From positions 607,176-671,175 of the forward strand of contig NW_004624881.1 in assembly GCF_000247695.1 (NCBI RefSeq): a stretch of DNA of 64,000 nucleotides, written 5' to 3'. Every line of letters begins with the position of its first letter. The stretch's first letter is position 1. The notes beneath the pieces were generated by a model, which was given only the letters and a program-made list of their open reading frames with translations, made no database searches and was not told the origin of the DNA. This stretch comes from Heterocephalus glaber (taxonomy: Eukaryota > Chordata > Mammalia > Rodentia > Bathyergidae). Shown here piece by piece: positions 45,961 through 58,904 of this stretch. The position numbers were made by a program, and so were the translations under genes.

Positions 45961-48900
45961 AAGTTAAAGACATCAAGTCCAAGGCAAGCCCAGTTTAAAA
46001 AGGTCAACATGGAAAAAAATTAATTATGCTGTAAATATACCTAAATGGTAGAATTGTGAGAAAAGACAGAGGAAGCTAGTCTTCAGTGGCTCTCATGGTG
46101 CCTTTCCATCCATTAGGCCTGGATAGCAGCAGCCATGTGCCCTGGGACTGGGCAGTGCCCCTCAGAGCCCTGAGTGATTCTGGTCTCCAGAGGCCAGGGT
46201 ACAGGAACCATCTGCACTGCCTTGCAGGGGGCTGCACATAGCCTGCACTGTGCTGTGGTTTCCCTGTGATCCAGGGGCAAAACAGAAGGGGACAGTGTCT
46301 GGGTTTATGGGGCTGGTAACTGGTGCTGCAGGTGAGAAAAAGTAGTATCTTTTCCTCACCCAGAGAGCTTCATGAAAAAAAGAGAGATCAACAAAAGCAT
46401 AACAAATTTATTAATGTAAATTTTTGTGGCACTGGAGGCTTCAGAAAGAAAACTCCAAAGATCCAGTGAAAATTCTGTGTTTTAGTGATCATCATGAAGG
46501 AGTCTGATTGGAAGATACTGGGGTGTAATCTCAAGGTAATAACTTCAGGAAAGAGAACTGGGCAAGCTTGTGTCTTTCCTAGCCTGTTTGTGAAGTCTCC
46601 TCCATTTAGTAGAAGGGTAGGAGCCTTCTAGAAAGAGGGTAACACCTCCTTTCAGAGGGAGGGTAGAGAAATCTTTCATGGGAGCTCTCATGATAGAAAG
46701 GAGGAAGAAGGTAAGGGGGTGCCCTTTCTGCTTCTGTAGTTTTCTGCTTCTTTCAGGTTAAAATATTCAGGAAAAATATTCAGTACACCAAGGTCCCATA
46801 TTCTGGGCTGTCATATTCTGAGTCCTAAGAATTGGATTTTAAAATTTTTACATTCATGTACATAGTTAAAATAGACTAAACTAGTTGAAGCAATTCAATG
46901 ACATAATCAACTCTGTCAAACAAAAGTGTCCTTATCAGTCAGCGTCTGTACAGCCATAGGGATCCAACTGTCACTGTGTGGGCCTGTGATAGGAGAGAGA
47001 CTAGGGTGGTGGGAAGGGGGCTAGGAATGGAGGGAGCTGGGGAGGGAAACAGAAGTAAAAAGTATGAAGATAGGATATGTACAGGAACTGAATCCAAATT
47101 GCAAATGTAGACCTAATAAAATAAAAATAGAGGAGGTGGGGACCTCAAGTCACCCTGCCCATGGAAGAGGTTCTTGTCACAGAAAAGCACTTCAAGATGT
47201 GACAACCAGAGGCAGTGGCAGATGTGTTAGGTGGAATCAAAGAAGCCCACACTGAGAAGGCAGTATGTGTGCTCACAGAGTGAGCTGCAGGCCAGGCTGG
47301 GGTACTTATATGTTCTTGGGGTTGTCAGAGACTTAGGATGTGTTTTCCTAGTGTCTGTCAGGCTAACCATTAATGGGCTGGTTTAATGAAATAAAATGAA
47401 TAAAATGTAAGAAAACCGTTTACATGTGTTTCAAGTTCATGCATAGTGTGTATAGAATACTGCGTTGAGGGGCCGGGTAGAAGTGTATGGAATTTGTGAA
47501 CCTGTAGTATTAGAGGAAAAGCACAGGCCAAATTTATAGGAGAAAAGTGCAACCCTAATTTATAAGCTTATTGTACCTTAAAGACCTTAGTGTTTTTTAG
47601 TATTTTTTTCTTTTTTGAGTCATGAGTATCCACAAAGTGTAAATAGGCAGGGTAACCCTGGGTAAATTTGTCTTGAAGGTGACATTTTCTTAGAAGTATA
47701 ATTGGAATGTTAACATTGTTTCTGTCTCTTTTCTTCCTATGAATGTCTTCCATTCTACCTAACAGCTGTTAGTATTGCACTGAAAGAATTAAGAAATATT
47801 CACAGGACTGCAAATGCTGAAAGTGAAGGCTCAGACCTGAAGATGCTCCTTTTTACATTGTTCTCCTTTCATTGCATGTACTCTTCCTTTTCTCCTTCTA
47901 CCCAGAGCCAAACCCGTGTGGCCTGCATATTATTCCAGACTCATCTTCTCACTCTTTTATTTATGTTAGATCGGGACTCTGTCTCAATATCTGGACACAC
48001 CATCCCTGTTGTACTACATGGGCAATGACTGTCCTTCCTGTTGGAGAACTCTGTACCTGTTCTTCCTGTGCCCTCTTTTGCTCAAATGCAGTCTCCTGGG
48101 GACCTTCCTGAACACCACAGCTAGGCAGCCCTCCACCTGTCTCCACCTACCCATGGTGTCATTGTATTTCCTGTGTACACTACACCATGGGTTGTATCTT
48201 TAACCTCTTATTGAAGTACAAGTTCAAAATATTAAACATACAAATTTTGAAGCTGTTTAATTATGTCAAACTGAACTCTGGATGGTTAATCAGTGTGCAT
48301 GGGAAGAAACAGAAAAGTAGCCACACCCAGAAGCCTGCCCACACACTCTGCCAGTGATAGGTCTTCCAAGAGCATAGGTTAGTTTTACTGGATCTGCACT
48401 TTGTATAAATGTATTTCTTGAGCAGGACATAGTGTATATAGTATTAGACCATATGGCTGCATGTAGTATTAGAACATCTAATTTTATGGTATTGTTGTGG
48501 CAAAGCAGAACAGCTCTTTGTGATAGCCAAGTGTTACAGTTCAATGTTACAGCCAAGTGCCAGAGTTCTGAGGCACAGATGAATGTTACAGCTCTGGGAT
48601 GCAACTCTCACAATCAGAAGACTCAAGAATCCAATGGTCACTGGAAGAGGTGGAGAAAATCCTTTTCCTGTGCCTGCTTTCTCAGAGGAGTTCCTAATCT
48701 GAAGTCTGAGCATTCACAAGAAATGGAAGCCTCCTTGTAGAAGGATCTATGGGGTAGGTGAGCATGCTCATTGAAGCAGGTGTGCAGAGTTACAGAACAT
48801 TTCTGATACATTTACTGGTTAAGCATGATCACAAAAGTAGAGGGTATGGTGTTAACAGAACATTCTTGAAAGGTGTGGAGCTAACAGAATATTCTTGAAA

Positions 48901-48995
48901 GGTCATGCACTTCAAATAATTGCAAAACATTCTGCTACATTGGGCAGGAGCACTGCAGCACAAACTGTTACATTTCTGGAACAAAACATTTGTTG
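45961..48995. other. Unassigned DNA, probably old LTR elements
   Basis: I see no gene. 46080-46350 is a GC-richer patch. 46380-46800 ('ggcactggaggcttcagaaag', 'aaactccaaagatccagtg') has the texture of an old LTR. At 48849-48905 a 30-bp sequence is repeated in tandem (GTTAACAGAACATTCTTGAA and GCTAACAGAATATTCTTGAA). Open frames here are short and unrecognised. Confidence 0.3.
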
Positions 48996-48999
48996 TTTT

Positions 49000-49200
49000 G
49001 TGTATTATTGTGTACTATTGATCTATCACTATGAGTATGTCATGATGTACTTATCCATTTCAACACCAGTGGGCTTCTGGAAGAAGCCCATACAGTTTAC
49101 CTGTTGCTGTTGTCTCTTGGTGGATATTATGTATATATCTATCAGAAGTTGTCCCAAGATGGATGTGCTGGGCACAAGATGTGCTCAACTTTGTCACTTC
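49000..49200 (+). pseudogene. Possible OR2T-like fragment
   Basis: A short stretch translates as LVDIMYISIRSCPKMDV, close to LIDMMYISTIMPKMLV at the TM2 end/TM3 start of the OR2T-like pseudogene at 50535-51448. The match is about 20 codons with unrelated DNA on both sides. It may be a relic of a second OR2T-like gene in opposite orientation, or chance. Confidence 0.35.
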
Positions 49201-50534
49201 TACCACAGACAACATGGTGGAGATATCAATTTTATTTGATTCACTTTTTGTCTCTTTGCACAGTTTTTCCTCCACTGGAATGTGAATATCTTGAATCTAG
49301 ATGCTTTTCTTTTTCAGTGAATGAATGAGAAAGCTATATCTGTAGGATGGAATATTTTACTGGGAACATTTCTAGAAATCTTGGCATTTAGAGCACACAA
49401 AATCCATGAAGTCATGTATTTGAAGTCCATGGTCCTTACTTGCAAAGTAGAACTCCATGTGCCTCATTGGTGCTGAGAGGGTTACAGGACAAGGAACCCA
49501 ACAGGGCATATCCATGATTAGTTTCATAGAAAGATTAAACCATGTGGTGTTCGTCATGCAATGATGAAGTTCCTATAATGGTGTTTCCACAGGGCTCCTG
49601 AAAATTTCTTTGAAGCCACTAGTTCCATACTGCAGGAATTCCTTATATAACTGGGGTGGGGGTTAAGCATGATTTTCCATCTGCTTTCTGTTCTCAAGTA
49701 TGTAGTCACTGGGGACATGGAGATAAACATGAGCTAACCTGTATTACCTGGATGGGTCACCATTTCCCTCAAGATAATTTAACAACTCTGAAAAGTGCTT
49801 CCATATCTTCCCAGCCCACAGAGTTGTATGTTTCCCCAGTGCTTGGGGAAGCTGCTCAGAGTGTGATCTCAATACCTCTGCTCTGGGTGATTTCCTTGGT
49901 TTTCATCCATTGGTTGTAATTTACCACCCATGTAGCCTTCACTCATGCATTGCAAAGAAAGAAAATTTATGTAGTGACTTTTTGCTGAAATAACAATGTC
50001 TAACCTCAGTGAGGATGATCAGAATCTGAGAAAACTCTGTTCAGTGACCCTTCCAACCTCCATATGATGGGAGCACAAGACAGCTCACCAACTCTGCTGA
50101 AAGGTTGTCAGGGAAGATAGCCTTCCCCATCTCTTTATAGGGTGAGCTGTATTTATACACCAGCACCATATCCTGTCTTCCCTCCTGCAATTCTTGATAT
50201 TATCCATGACATTTGATGTCTTGAATGACTTCTTATACTTACAAGAGTTTAAATTCCTGGGAAAAATTTTCTCATTTGTGTTTGATGAAGCCACTGGATA
50301 TTTATTACATGTAGTCAAACATGTGAACAAGGTAGGAAAAGGCAAGATATCAGAAAGAAAGGAAGAGATGAAAGAAGAAGGGTTAAGAAGACAGGATTGC
50401 TAATGTTTCCTTTCCTGTCCACTCCAAACATTCCTTCCAGTTCATTCTACACTGTGACATGGCCACCCTGACTCAGTGTCCCCATCCCCATGCCCATGAG
50501 ACAGAGACAACCCACAGAAGGCCTCTCCAGACAC
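49201..50534. other. Unassigned DNA
   Basis: No gene, RNA or nameable repeat is seen between the possible OR fragment and the 3' end of the OR2T-like pseudogene. Confidence 0.4.
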
Positions 50535-51448
50535 TCACTGGGAAGACCTGAGCCTCCCGAGCACCCTCCGCAGTGCCTCAGCCACATCATTGTTCCTCAG
50601 GCTGTAGATGAGGGGGTTCAGCATGGGTGTGAGGATGGTGTAGAACACAGACAAGACTGTTCTGGGCTGGTGTGTGGTAAGAGTGTGGCAGCATGTAGGT
50701 ATACATGGCAGCACCATAGAACAGGGTCACCATGAGCATGTGGGTTGAGCAGGTGGCAAAGGACTTCTTCCTCCCCTTCACGGAGCTCATGCAGTGGACA
50801 GTGGTCAGGATACAGGCATAGGAAGTGATCACCACAGAGGACAGGATGAGCAGTATCAGCACACAGCACACATATATCACCATCTCATATAGGGCTGTGT
50901 CTGCACACACTAGGCTCAGGACAGGTGGGGCATTGGAGAAGAAGTGGTGAATTTACTGGGAGCCACAGAAGAGGAAGCTCATGGTGAGGGGAATGAGGAG
51001 GAAACCATCCAGAAAACCCCCAAACCAGGAGCATTCTATGATCATCCAGCACACTTGGTGGCTCAGGAGCATCAGGTACCACATATCAGTCATGGGCCAT
51101 GAGCCCCAGCAGGAAGAACTCGGCCTCCACCAGGGTGAGGTAGAGGGATTGCTGAACTGTGCACCCCTCAAAAGAAATGGTTCTCTGGCCCAGCACATAG
51201 TCAACCAGCATCTTGGGCATGATGGTGGAGATGTACATCATGTCGATCAAGGAAAGATGGCAGAGCAGGAAGTACATCAGGCTGTGGAGGTGCAGGTCAG
51301 TGTGGATCAGAAAGATCATCATCCCATTGGCCAGCAGTGTGGTGAGGAAGATAGTGGAGATGGTGGCAAAGAGGAGATGTGAGGTTTCCTCTCTGTTGAA
51401 CAGGCCCAGGATGGTGAAGTCTGTAAAGGATATGTTGTGCCCTTCCAT
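50535..51448 (-). pseudogene. Olfactory receptor pseudogene, OR2T-like
   Basis: On the minus strand, MEGHNISFTDFTILGLF starts at 51448 (an upstream in-frame ATG at 51460 is an alternative). TM1 follows, then DLHLHSLMYFLLCHLSLIDM (TM2), IMPKMLVDYVLGQRTISF, the TM3 end GLMAHD, a TM5/TM6 block (VVITSYACILTTVH, RKKSFATCSTHMLMV) and TM7 [19 protein letters not shown]. Four lesions disable it: TGA at 51086-51088 replaces the R of the DRY motif, about 20 bases are lost just after it, a TAA lies at 50953-50955, and a frameshift near 50670 precedes TM7. The overall length, about 305 codons, is normal. Similarity to the OR2T family rests on motif memory. It would have been an odorant GPCR. Confidence 0.88.
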
Positions 51449-52989
51449 TGCCCTTACCATGGCACTGAAACAGCCTCAGATCTTCCACATGAAATGATGG
51501 ATGATGTTCCCAGGGAAATAAAATGACAATAGAAATTTGTTGTTAAGCATTAGGATTCTAAAAGGTGAATGAAAATATTGAAACATACTTTCTTTTGGAA
51601 TTTATATATAACAATTTCTATCAGAATGTGAATCGTTACCAATTTTAAATAAAATTGATGATTACTAATAAAAAATTGAACTATTTTGGACAAGATGTCA
51701 GGAGATGCTACTATACTGCAATAATACTGATAAGAACAGCTTAGGGTATATACTATGCCAAACAGCTGCTGAACATACCATGTTATAGTGTGAGTATTTG
51801 TGAACATATTGCCTTAGGTGGCTTTAAATTGATGTCATTATGAAATGCAACTTTGTTATGGCCAGGGTAACCACTATCTTTAAAATGCCTTCGATTCTGA
51901 TAACTTGTCTATGTTGTCACTCAGTCACTAGTGTGAGTAGTCTAGGACTTGGGCCCAAAGTCCTAGGCTACATCCTGAGCAGAAACTTTCTCTCAGGCCA
52001 TCCAGATTGTGAGGGATGAAAAGAATTGGGTGATATAAACTATTCTTGTGAATTCAGACTGAAAGAATCATCCAATAAAGAATAAATTATAGTACAAAAT
52101 GATTTTTGTTTATTTTTAAGAGAAAAATTTTAATTTTATGATGATGAGTTATCATTTAGATTATAGTTAGCATAATCATTAACAATCAGTATTATCCTTT
52201 AGGATTCAGAGGAAATGGTGCAAGGATACACATATTGAGCTATTTTCCACATATAATTTTTGGGAATTGGAATTTTTTCGTAGTACTTATTAAGAAATAC
52301 TCAAGTGACTGTTTCATATAATTTTAGGTCATGATAAAGAGTAAAAATTCAACCACTATATGAGAGTAAAGGATGATTTTTCATATCTTAAAACAAAATA
52401 TGTACAAGGAAATTTACCAAACTGTGAGCTAAATTGACCACACTAACCTAATACTTCTCTAAATATTCTAAAGTTGTGAACACTTGAGTCAATTGCAGAG
52501 AAGAAAATCATAGTATTGAACACAGTGGTGAAGGCACTGTGAAGAGTTTACTCAGTGCCAGAGGTGTGCTAAGAAGTGGTTTGTACTTGTTACTTTTGGC
52601 CTCCACTCAAGATAAACTCAGGAAGCAGGGAGCTAGAAAATCCTTCTTTGGCCAGGAAATGAGTGGGTCCTGTTGGGGTCAGGCTGTTAGTGGGGCAGTG
52701 TCTGGACCGGCAGTGTCAGCTGACTCTGTGTTCTATGCACACCCAGGACAACACCCCCTGCATCCACCACATAACATGTGCGAACCCTGAGAATTTGAAA
52801 ACTACCTGGGTATAATCATTAATCCAATTAGTAAAAAATGTTCATAATTGAGAACTCACATAACTTCTCATTTTTTGATCACATCTGCATGGTCACCTGA
52901 TTGCTCTTTACAAGTGGAACTAAGCAAGGTCAGTCACTGTCATTGATGACTCCTGCAATGACAAGGAACTTCTAATTCCCCTCCCCTAA
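51449..52989. other. Unassigned DNA upstream of the OR2T-like pseudogene
   Basis: AT-rich DNA with no recognised gene or repeat. A non-coding first exon for the OR2T-like gene could lie here (on the minus strand), but nothing in the sequence identifies one. Confidence 0.35.
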
Positions 52990-54070
52990 AAATTCTTCTC
53001 TGATGACTGGTTAATTGCTAAAGTCAATGGTGAAATTTTAATCTTTGTCTAATTTCTCTCTGACACCTAGCACTCTGACCACTTCTCAAAGGTGCTTGTT
53101 TGTCTTCTCTGGCACATTTTCTGACTGCAGGTTTCCCACCTGTCCCTATTTTCACCTCCTCCTCTACAAATTCCTAAATGCTGGTCATCTCTGTCCTGCT
53201 GGAGGGTCTTCTCAGTTCATTCAGAGCCCCGTGGTGAACTAATCATTTTTACCGGCTTCCCTACCCTCAATTCTTTGAACCTTCATTTTCAGCCTGGACT
53301 TCTTTCCCTGATTTCCACTCTCACACATCACACTTCCTGGGCATAACAGATATAACATGCCAGAGTGGAAAAATATCTGTTTTCTATCTACACTAAAGTC
53401 ACTGGTCTGTTCTGTATCTTTCTGTCACCCTCACTTCCTACCTGGTCTCTCTCCTCTAATCTGTCTATGAGGCTATTTAGAGAATTCTCTTTCTGATCCT
53501 GGTCCCTCTCTAAGTTCCTTCCCCAAACCTTTCTGTTGTGTCTCATCCATTACCTTTGACAAGGTTCAATTCCTTGGCTTGTGTGCACTGCCTTCCATGA
53601 AGAAGCCAACCCTTTGCCTCCATTTTTTGCTACCCCTTCTCAGATGTGCTTGATATCCTAGCCCCTGAAACAGCAAGGCACATCCTGATTAATTCCTCCA
53701 CTCATCCTCTCTAACACATCCTTCTACCCAGGTTGCTCTCTTGTTTCAGTTACCTCTTCTTCCAAATATGTCTGCTGGCTTCTTACCTGTTCAGTCTTTA
53801 GTGTCTTCCTCTTTTTGTGTAACATTTAATCCAGTTCCAGATGGACCAATTGTACAATCCAAGTATTTTTTCAATCTATCCACTTCTCCCTAACTGTGCA
53901 ACTACGACCATAGTCCACAGTACTATCATCTCTGGTGTGGATACTCACAATCATTCCTCACCATGTCCACTCTTGTCTCCTTCAACATATTCTTCATTCA
54001 ACAATCCCAGTAATCTTAAAATTTCAAATATGCCCATATCATTCCTTGCCCTGAAATTCTTCATTTATTT
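52990..54070 (+). mobile_element. Possible ancient LINE (L2-like)
   Basis: The pyrimidine-rich texture and phrases such as 'ttaattgctaaagtcaatgg', 'tgtcctgctggagggtc' and 'tcttaaaatttcaaatatgc' with 'cccatatcattcctt' vaguely resemble L2-type LINE DNA. There is no clear protein match. Weak call. Confidence 0.28.
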
Positions 54071-54119
54071 TAAGGAGCAAAGAGGTTAAAGAGTAAAATC
54101 TTTTCCAGCCATATGAGAA

Positions 54120-56300
54120 ATATGTGAATACTGAAAACAGTAAAATAATGAAAGAAATTGTAGATAACCCCAATAAATGAAAAGGTCCCTGTCTTCCTGG
54201 ATAGCAAGAATCAGAATTGTTCAAATTGTTTAAATATCCATACTTTCCAACCATCTACAGATTCAATGCATTTCTTTTCAAAATGTGCATATTATTTCTC
54301 ATGAAAAGCAATTTAAATTTCTGTGTAACCATAAAAAATTGCAAGTATCCAAAGCAATCTTAAGGAAAAATAACATGGCTGGAATCATTGCAATACCTGA
54401 CTTCAAAGTCTAGTACCAATGTACAGTAACACAAATAGGCTGAGAGTAGCATAAAATACAGTTATATTCACTGTTGAATGATGGGATTCCCTTGTAGGCT
54501 ATTGTTGACCTTTTGAGTCAATTGGATTGGACAACTGAAGAACTCAGATTGTACACTCCTTAAAGGTAAAATAAGGAAGAGAAGAAGGGAGAAAGAGTGT
54601 GCTCTGGAGTGTGGAAAAAGAAAATATGTCCTCACACAAGGTGGACCACAGCAAGAGAAACATTAGCAGTCCTGAGGCCAGTGGCCACCATCTTTTAGAA
54701 TGCTGTTCTGAGTTAGGACCTGACTTCCTATGCAGGGCTTGGGAGCTCTTCTGCACAAGGGTCCTGGCCACTTTGACAGGTCCCCTAGATGGACAGGTTG
54801 TCTTAGTTAATTTTTTTGTTGTTGAGACAAATTACCAGATACACATGGTGAAAGGAGAAAATATTTATTATAGCTGACAGTTTGTAGTGGTTTCAGTTAA
54901 TAGTTGGCAGACTCCAAAGTAGGATAACATGGCAGAGGGGCATCACAGAGTAAAACAGTTCATGGATGGCAGATGTCAGCAAAGCAGAAGGCAGCAAGTG
55001 GTAAACATCAAGTGGCAAGGAACCACAGGAGCCTTCCTTCTGTCCCTAATATTTTATCCAGGTTACACCTTTTGGGCACGGAGCACTAGTATCCAGGAGG
55101 GCCTTCCCAAAATACACTCCCAGAACTATGCAAACTAATCAATTAATAAACTAATTTAGTAATCACCTGCCCTTGATCCCATCATCACACAGTTAATCCC
55201 TGCATGACACATTGTAGATACAACCACCTTTGAAAGCATAAGGCTTTGGGAGGACATTTAGGCATGAGCCATAAGACAAGCCATGTTCAAATGCCCAACT
55301 GCTTTACCATGTTGTAATCTCCTACTTCACATTGACCCATAATTCAAGGGAGAGCAACAGCCCAGAAATAAACCCTCACTTAAAATCAACTAAACTATTA
55401 CAAAATACCACAAACTCTGAACAGAGAATAACATTGAAAAACTTTATATTCCCAACTAGAAAAATGAAACAGGATGCTTATCTGAGACCGGATACAAAAA
55501 TCAAATTAAAAACTTCATCACTTAAGACCTTGTTCTATGTAACTGCTGGAAGAGAACATGGGGGCATTGCTCCCCTCATTCAGCTGGGCAAAAACCTCTT
55601 GGATTTGACTCCTAATCTCAGACAGCAAAACAAACAAGCAAAAATTCCCATGAGAGTGCATTAAACTAAACTTTTTTTTCATGACAAAGACAAAAAATGT
55701 AGAGAGTGAAGAAACAGCTTGCAGACTAGAGGAAGTATTTGCAATCCATATAATGATATGGAACTTAATGTGGAAATGTAAGGATATGAAGCAACTCATT
55801 ATGGAGAACACAAATAATCCAGTTCAAGAGGACAGAGCACCTACATACACAGATCTCAGAAGAAGACAAAGTGGCAATAGATACACAGAAAACATCTCAT
55901 CACTACCAGTCATCAGGAAATGTAAACTAAACCAGCAAGGAGACATCACTTGATATCTGTGAATATAGCTATTGTCACAAAAATGAAAGATGATAGTGTG
56001 GGGGAGGTGTAGAGTAAAATTACTCTGGGCCCCATTGGTGGGTTTGCATATTAGCACAGCCATCATGGGAAACAACATGGAGGTCCCTCAAAATACTAAC
56101 TAGAGAGTCACCATAGGATAGAGGAATCACCTCCTTTGTATCTAAGTATTGGAATCAATCTACTGAAGGAATATCCACCCTCTCTTCATGGATCAATCAT
56201 TCACACAGGTATGATATGGAAGCAACTTAGATTCCCTAATCAGATAAGAAGCAAAGACAATGTAACATAAATACTGGGTGGAATATTATACAGTATTTAG
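54120..56300 (+). mobile_element. L1 ORF2 fragment split by an insertion
   Basis: 54120-54470 matches the ORF2 segment leading to 'atccaaagcaatcttaag' and 'atacctgacttcaaag'. The match resumes at about 55340 with 'gcccagaaataaaccctcac' and continues to the 3' part near 56300 ('gccatcatgggaaacaacat', 'aatattatacagtatttag'). In L1 these two stretches are separated by only a few tens of bases, so 54480-55320 is a later insertion. Many stops are present. Confidence 0.72.
54798..55290 (-). mobile_element. MaLR-like LTR, antisense, within L1
   Basis: Order on the plus strand: 'cttagttaatttttttgttg', 'gagacaaattaccagataca', 'ttatagctgacag', 'ggcagaggggcatcac', 'gccttcccaaaatacactcc', 'cccttgatcccatcatc', 'gcataaggctttgggaggac', 'atttaggcatgagcc'. 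This is the antisense MST/THE1 pattern from end to end and is the most complete such LTR in the window. Confidence 0.72.
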
Positions 56301-58904
56301 AATGGGAAAAGTATTTCTTTTTTTATCCATTATGATTTATTCTCTACAATACTTCATTAAAGAGTTCAATGATTTGCACTCAGTAGTTATATAGACTAGA
56401 GACAACCAAGTGTAATAAAAAGAATTGGTCTGAAATCTTTGCATTGAAGCCCATACAATCTCTTGCTTTTGGGAAATAAGAACAAAAATAATAAAAACAA
56501 GTAGATCCCTAAGCTCCAAAAACTTCAATAGAAAAAAAATCATTAGCAGTTAGTGAAATTGTAGATATTAATATTTCATAGAAAACAGATCTTGGGAAAA
56601 ATATTAAAATTAACACCCAGGACTTCTTTTGTATAGATGGTTTTTATTATAAACAGTAAAATATATATAACATCTTAACTATAAATCTTTCATGTGGAAA
56701 GGGTATCTAACATCAATTGTTTTGATATTATAAAGCAAAAAAGTGTAAGACCTTCACAGTGGAAACTATCCAACACTGACAAACTCTAGTGATTAAAGAC
56801 AATCTTTAGTTAAAATAAAACAAGGACAACTCATAATTACAGGAAAAAATGTCCTAGATGTGGGTATCATGAGACAAGCCAACTTTCCAAACCAAAAGGC
56901 ACTGACAGCTAGGGACAAAATAAACTCTGACCCAAGCCAGGAAGTTGGGCTGGTTCCTTACAACAATGGTGACCTACTATTCCTGGGCCAAGGACAGAGG
57001 AAATATTGGGCAGGAAGCATGCCTTCTCTCTACTTCTGGCTTGTTTGCATGTACTGGCCACCCAAATTACTGCTTTGGTCAAACAAGTGGAAGACAGATC
57101 TGCTCCTGCTGGGAGCTATCAGTAACCTCCCTATGCAAAGATGCTGCGCAGATCACCCTGACTTGGTATTTTTCCTGAGAGCCACTGGCCACACATTTCC
57201 ACAAGGCCACCATGACCACACACTTCCAGACTGCTTCCTGACTACACTCTGGTCAGGATGGACTCTGACAAGGCCCATGTTGTTTCCCCTGGCTAACTAC
57301 TGAATGCCTTTGATGAGGCAAAAGGAGTTCACTCATCTCCATTGCTGGACTTGCTGGGAGCATGAGGGAATGTGCAGAGAGTAAGGCTTCTTCACTTCAA
57401 AACCACTGAGCCTACTTCAATGTGATGCTGGGCTTCAGCCTAGTTTTGTGCACTGATTCTCCCCCCATTTGGAGGGTTTTATTTTTTTGTTTATTTTTTT
57501 AAATGGCAGGTATCCTACCCCATCCTCAATAAAATAATATAAAATACTTATACATCAGGAAAGACAAATGGGGCAACATTTCTACAAGAAAAATAGGCTT
57601 GAGGATCATGACATTCTAAATCATTGCATGACCAGTCTCACTGAGCATGTTCAGGGGTGAAAGTTTAGCACCAATTTTTGCTTTTCTAAAACTTTAGAAA
57701 TAAAGCACAACTTTTAAAAAATTCTTTTTTTGGTACATTTTAGGTATATAATACATTTAGATTCAGTTATGAGTGTAGTCCTTTGTATCAATACTGTTGT
57801 ACAAACTGGAGGAGGGTGGCTTAGTCCAGAACTGACCACCCTGACATCAATCCATGTCACCTAAGAGTAGCTGTTGTCACATCTGTAACAGTACATTATC
57901 CTGAGCAACAGGACCTCATGAGGCAAACAATTCACCTTCATTTACACTGCAAGAGGACTATGACAGGCCATGGCAACCCAGCACAGCAATGAGAGGGGCA
58001 CAGCCTGGGCACTCTGATGTCACCCAAGTCTTCCCACATACCCCAGGCCCTTGCCAGCAGCACAAAACTGCTCCCCCTGATTGATTCCTTCCCAGAAACT
58101 AGAGAACAATGCCTTCTTAGATTGTTTCCCACTCCACCTCCTTGCTTCCTGGCAGAAGAAAGCTCAAAAGATCTTTAAACTTGAATATATGCCCATTTTG
58201 GAAAGCCACATCATCAATATATAAATTTAAAAATAAATTAAATCAACGTATGTGTTCACTGGATTGACACCTGATCCACTTCAAGAGTTCTTTAAGAGTG
58301 TTGTGGAAAACCAGTGTATTGCTCTCAGAATCCTCTCTTCAGCTGGCCACCTCTTCCTGTGAGTCACTCTAGAAGTGCCTTTGAGATAGTGCTTTCAAAG
58401 CCTCTGCCATGTCTCCTAGTTCTATGAACTTTGCCACCACATGAATGAAGAGGCAAGACAGAAAAACCAAATGACAGCTATTTGGAAATCAGCAAATGAG
58501 GAGAAGGGAAATGAAAGAAAAAAATGAACAATTTGGAAATATGACATGGTGGGGTGAAAACTCGCAGCACGGTAGGCAAGATGAAGATTCACCTTTTTGA
58601 ATTACACAGCTTTGTTCTAGAGTCTTATAAAAGGACAGAAACATCAACAGTCTTCCTACTTTAGGCAAACTAGAAAAATGAACGTACATACTTAAAGGTC
58701 CCTCAGGATGCTTGCCTGAAAAGAAAAGCAGTTCATAGACCCTGGATTCTCTATTAAAATGAGCCCAACCCAACTGTTCATCTCCAACCTGTGCTTCTGA
58801 GAAGCTAGGAAAATGACCTAGGTACAGAAATATTTTGAAAAGAAATGTGGATGTGTTGGTTAGCTTAGTTAGGATAAATAGTTCACAACAAATACAGAAA
58901 TTAA
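56301..58904. other. Unassigned DNA
   Basis: No gene is recognised. The longest frames are 147 codons (56860-57303, plus) and 146 codons (58489-58929, minus); neither has a domain I know, and the second overlaps the OR unit F downstream DNA. 57720-57790 ('tggtacattttaggtatataa') is a scrap of the L1 3' end in antisense. Confidence 0.35.

Noticed and set aside
50981..51497. Plus-strand open frames of 94-133 codons
   Set aside because: They are the antisense of the OR2T-like pseudogene, which explains their openness.
56860..57303. 147-codon open frame, plus strand
   Set aside because: There is no known motif, overlapping frames are open too, no promoter or paralog is visible, and surrounding DNA is repeat-rich. 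A homology search could revive it.
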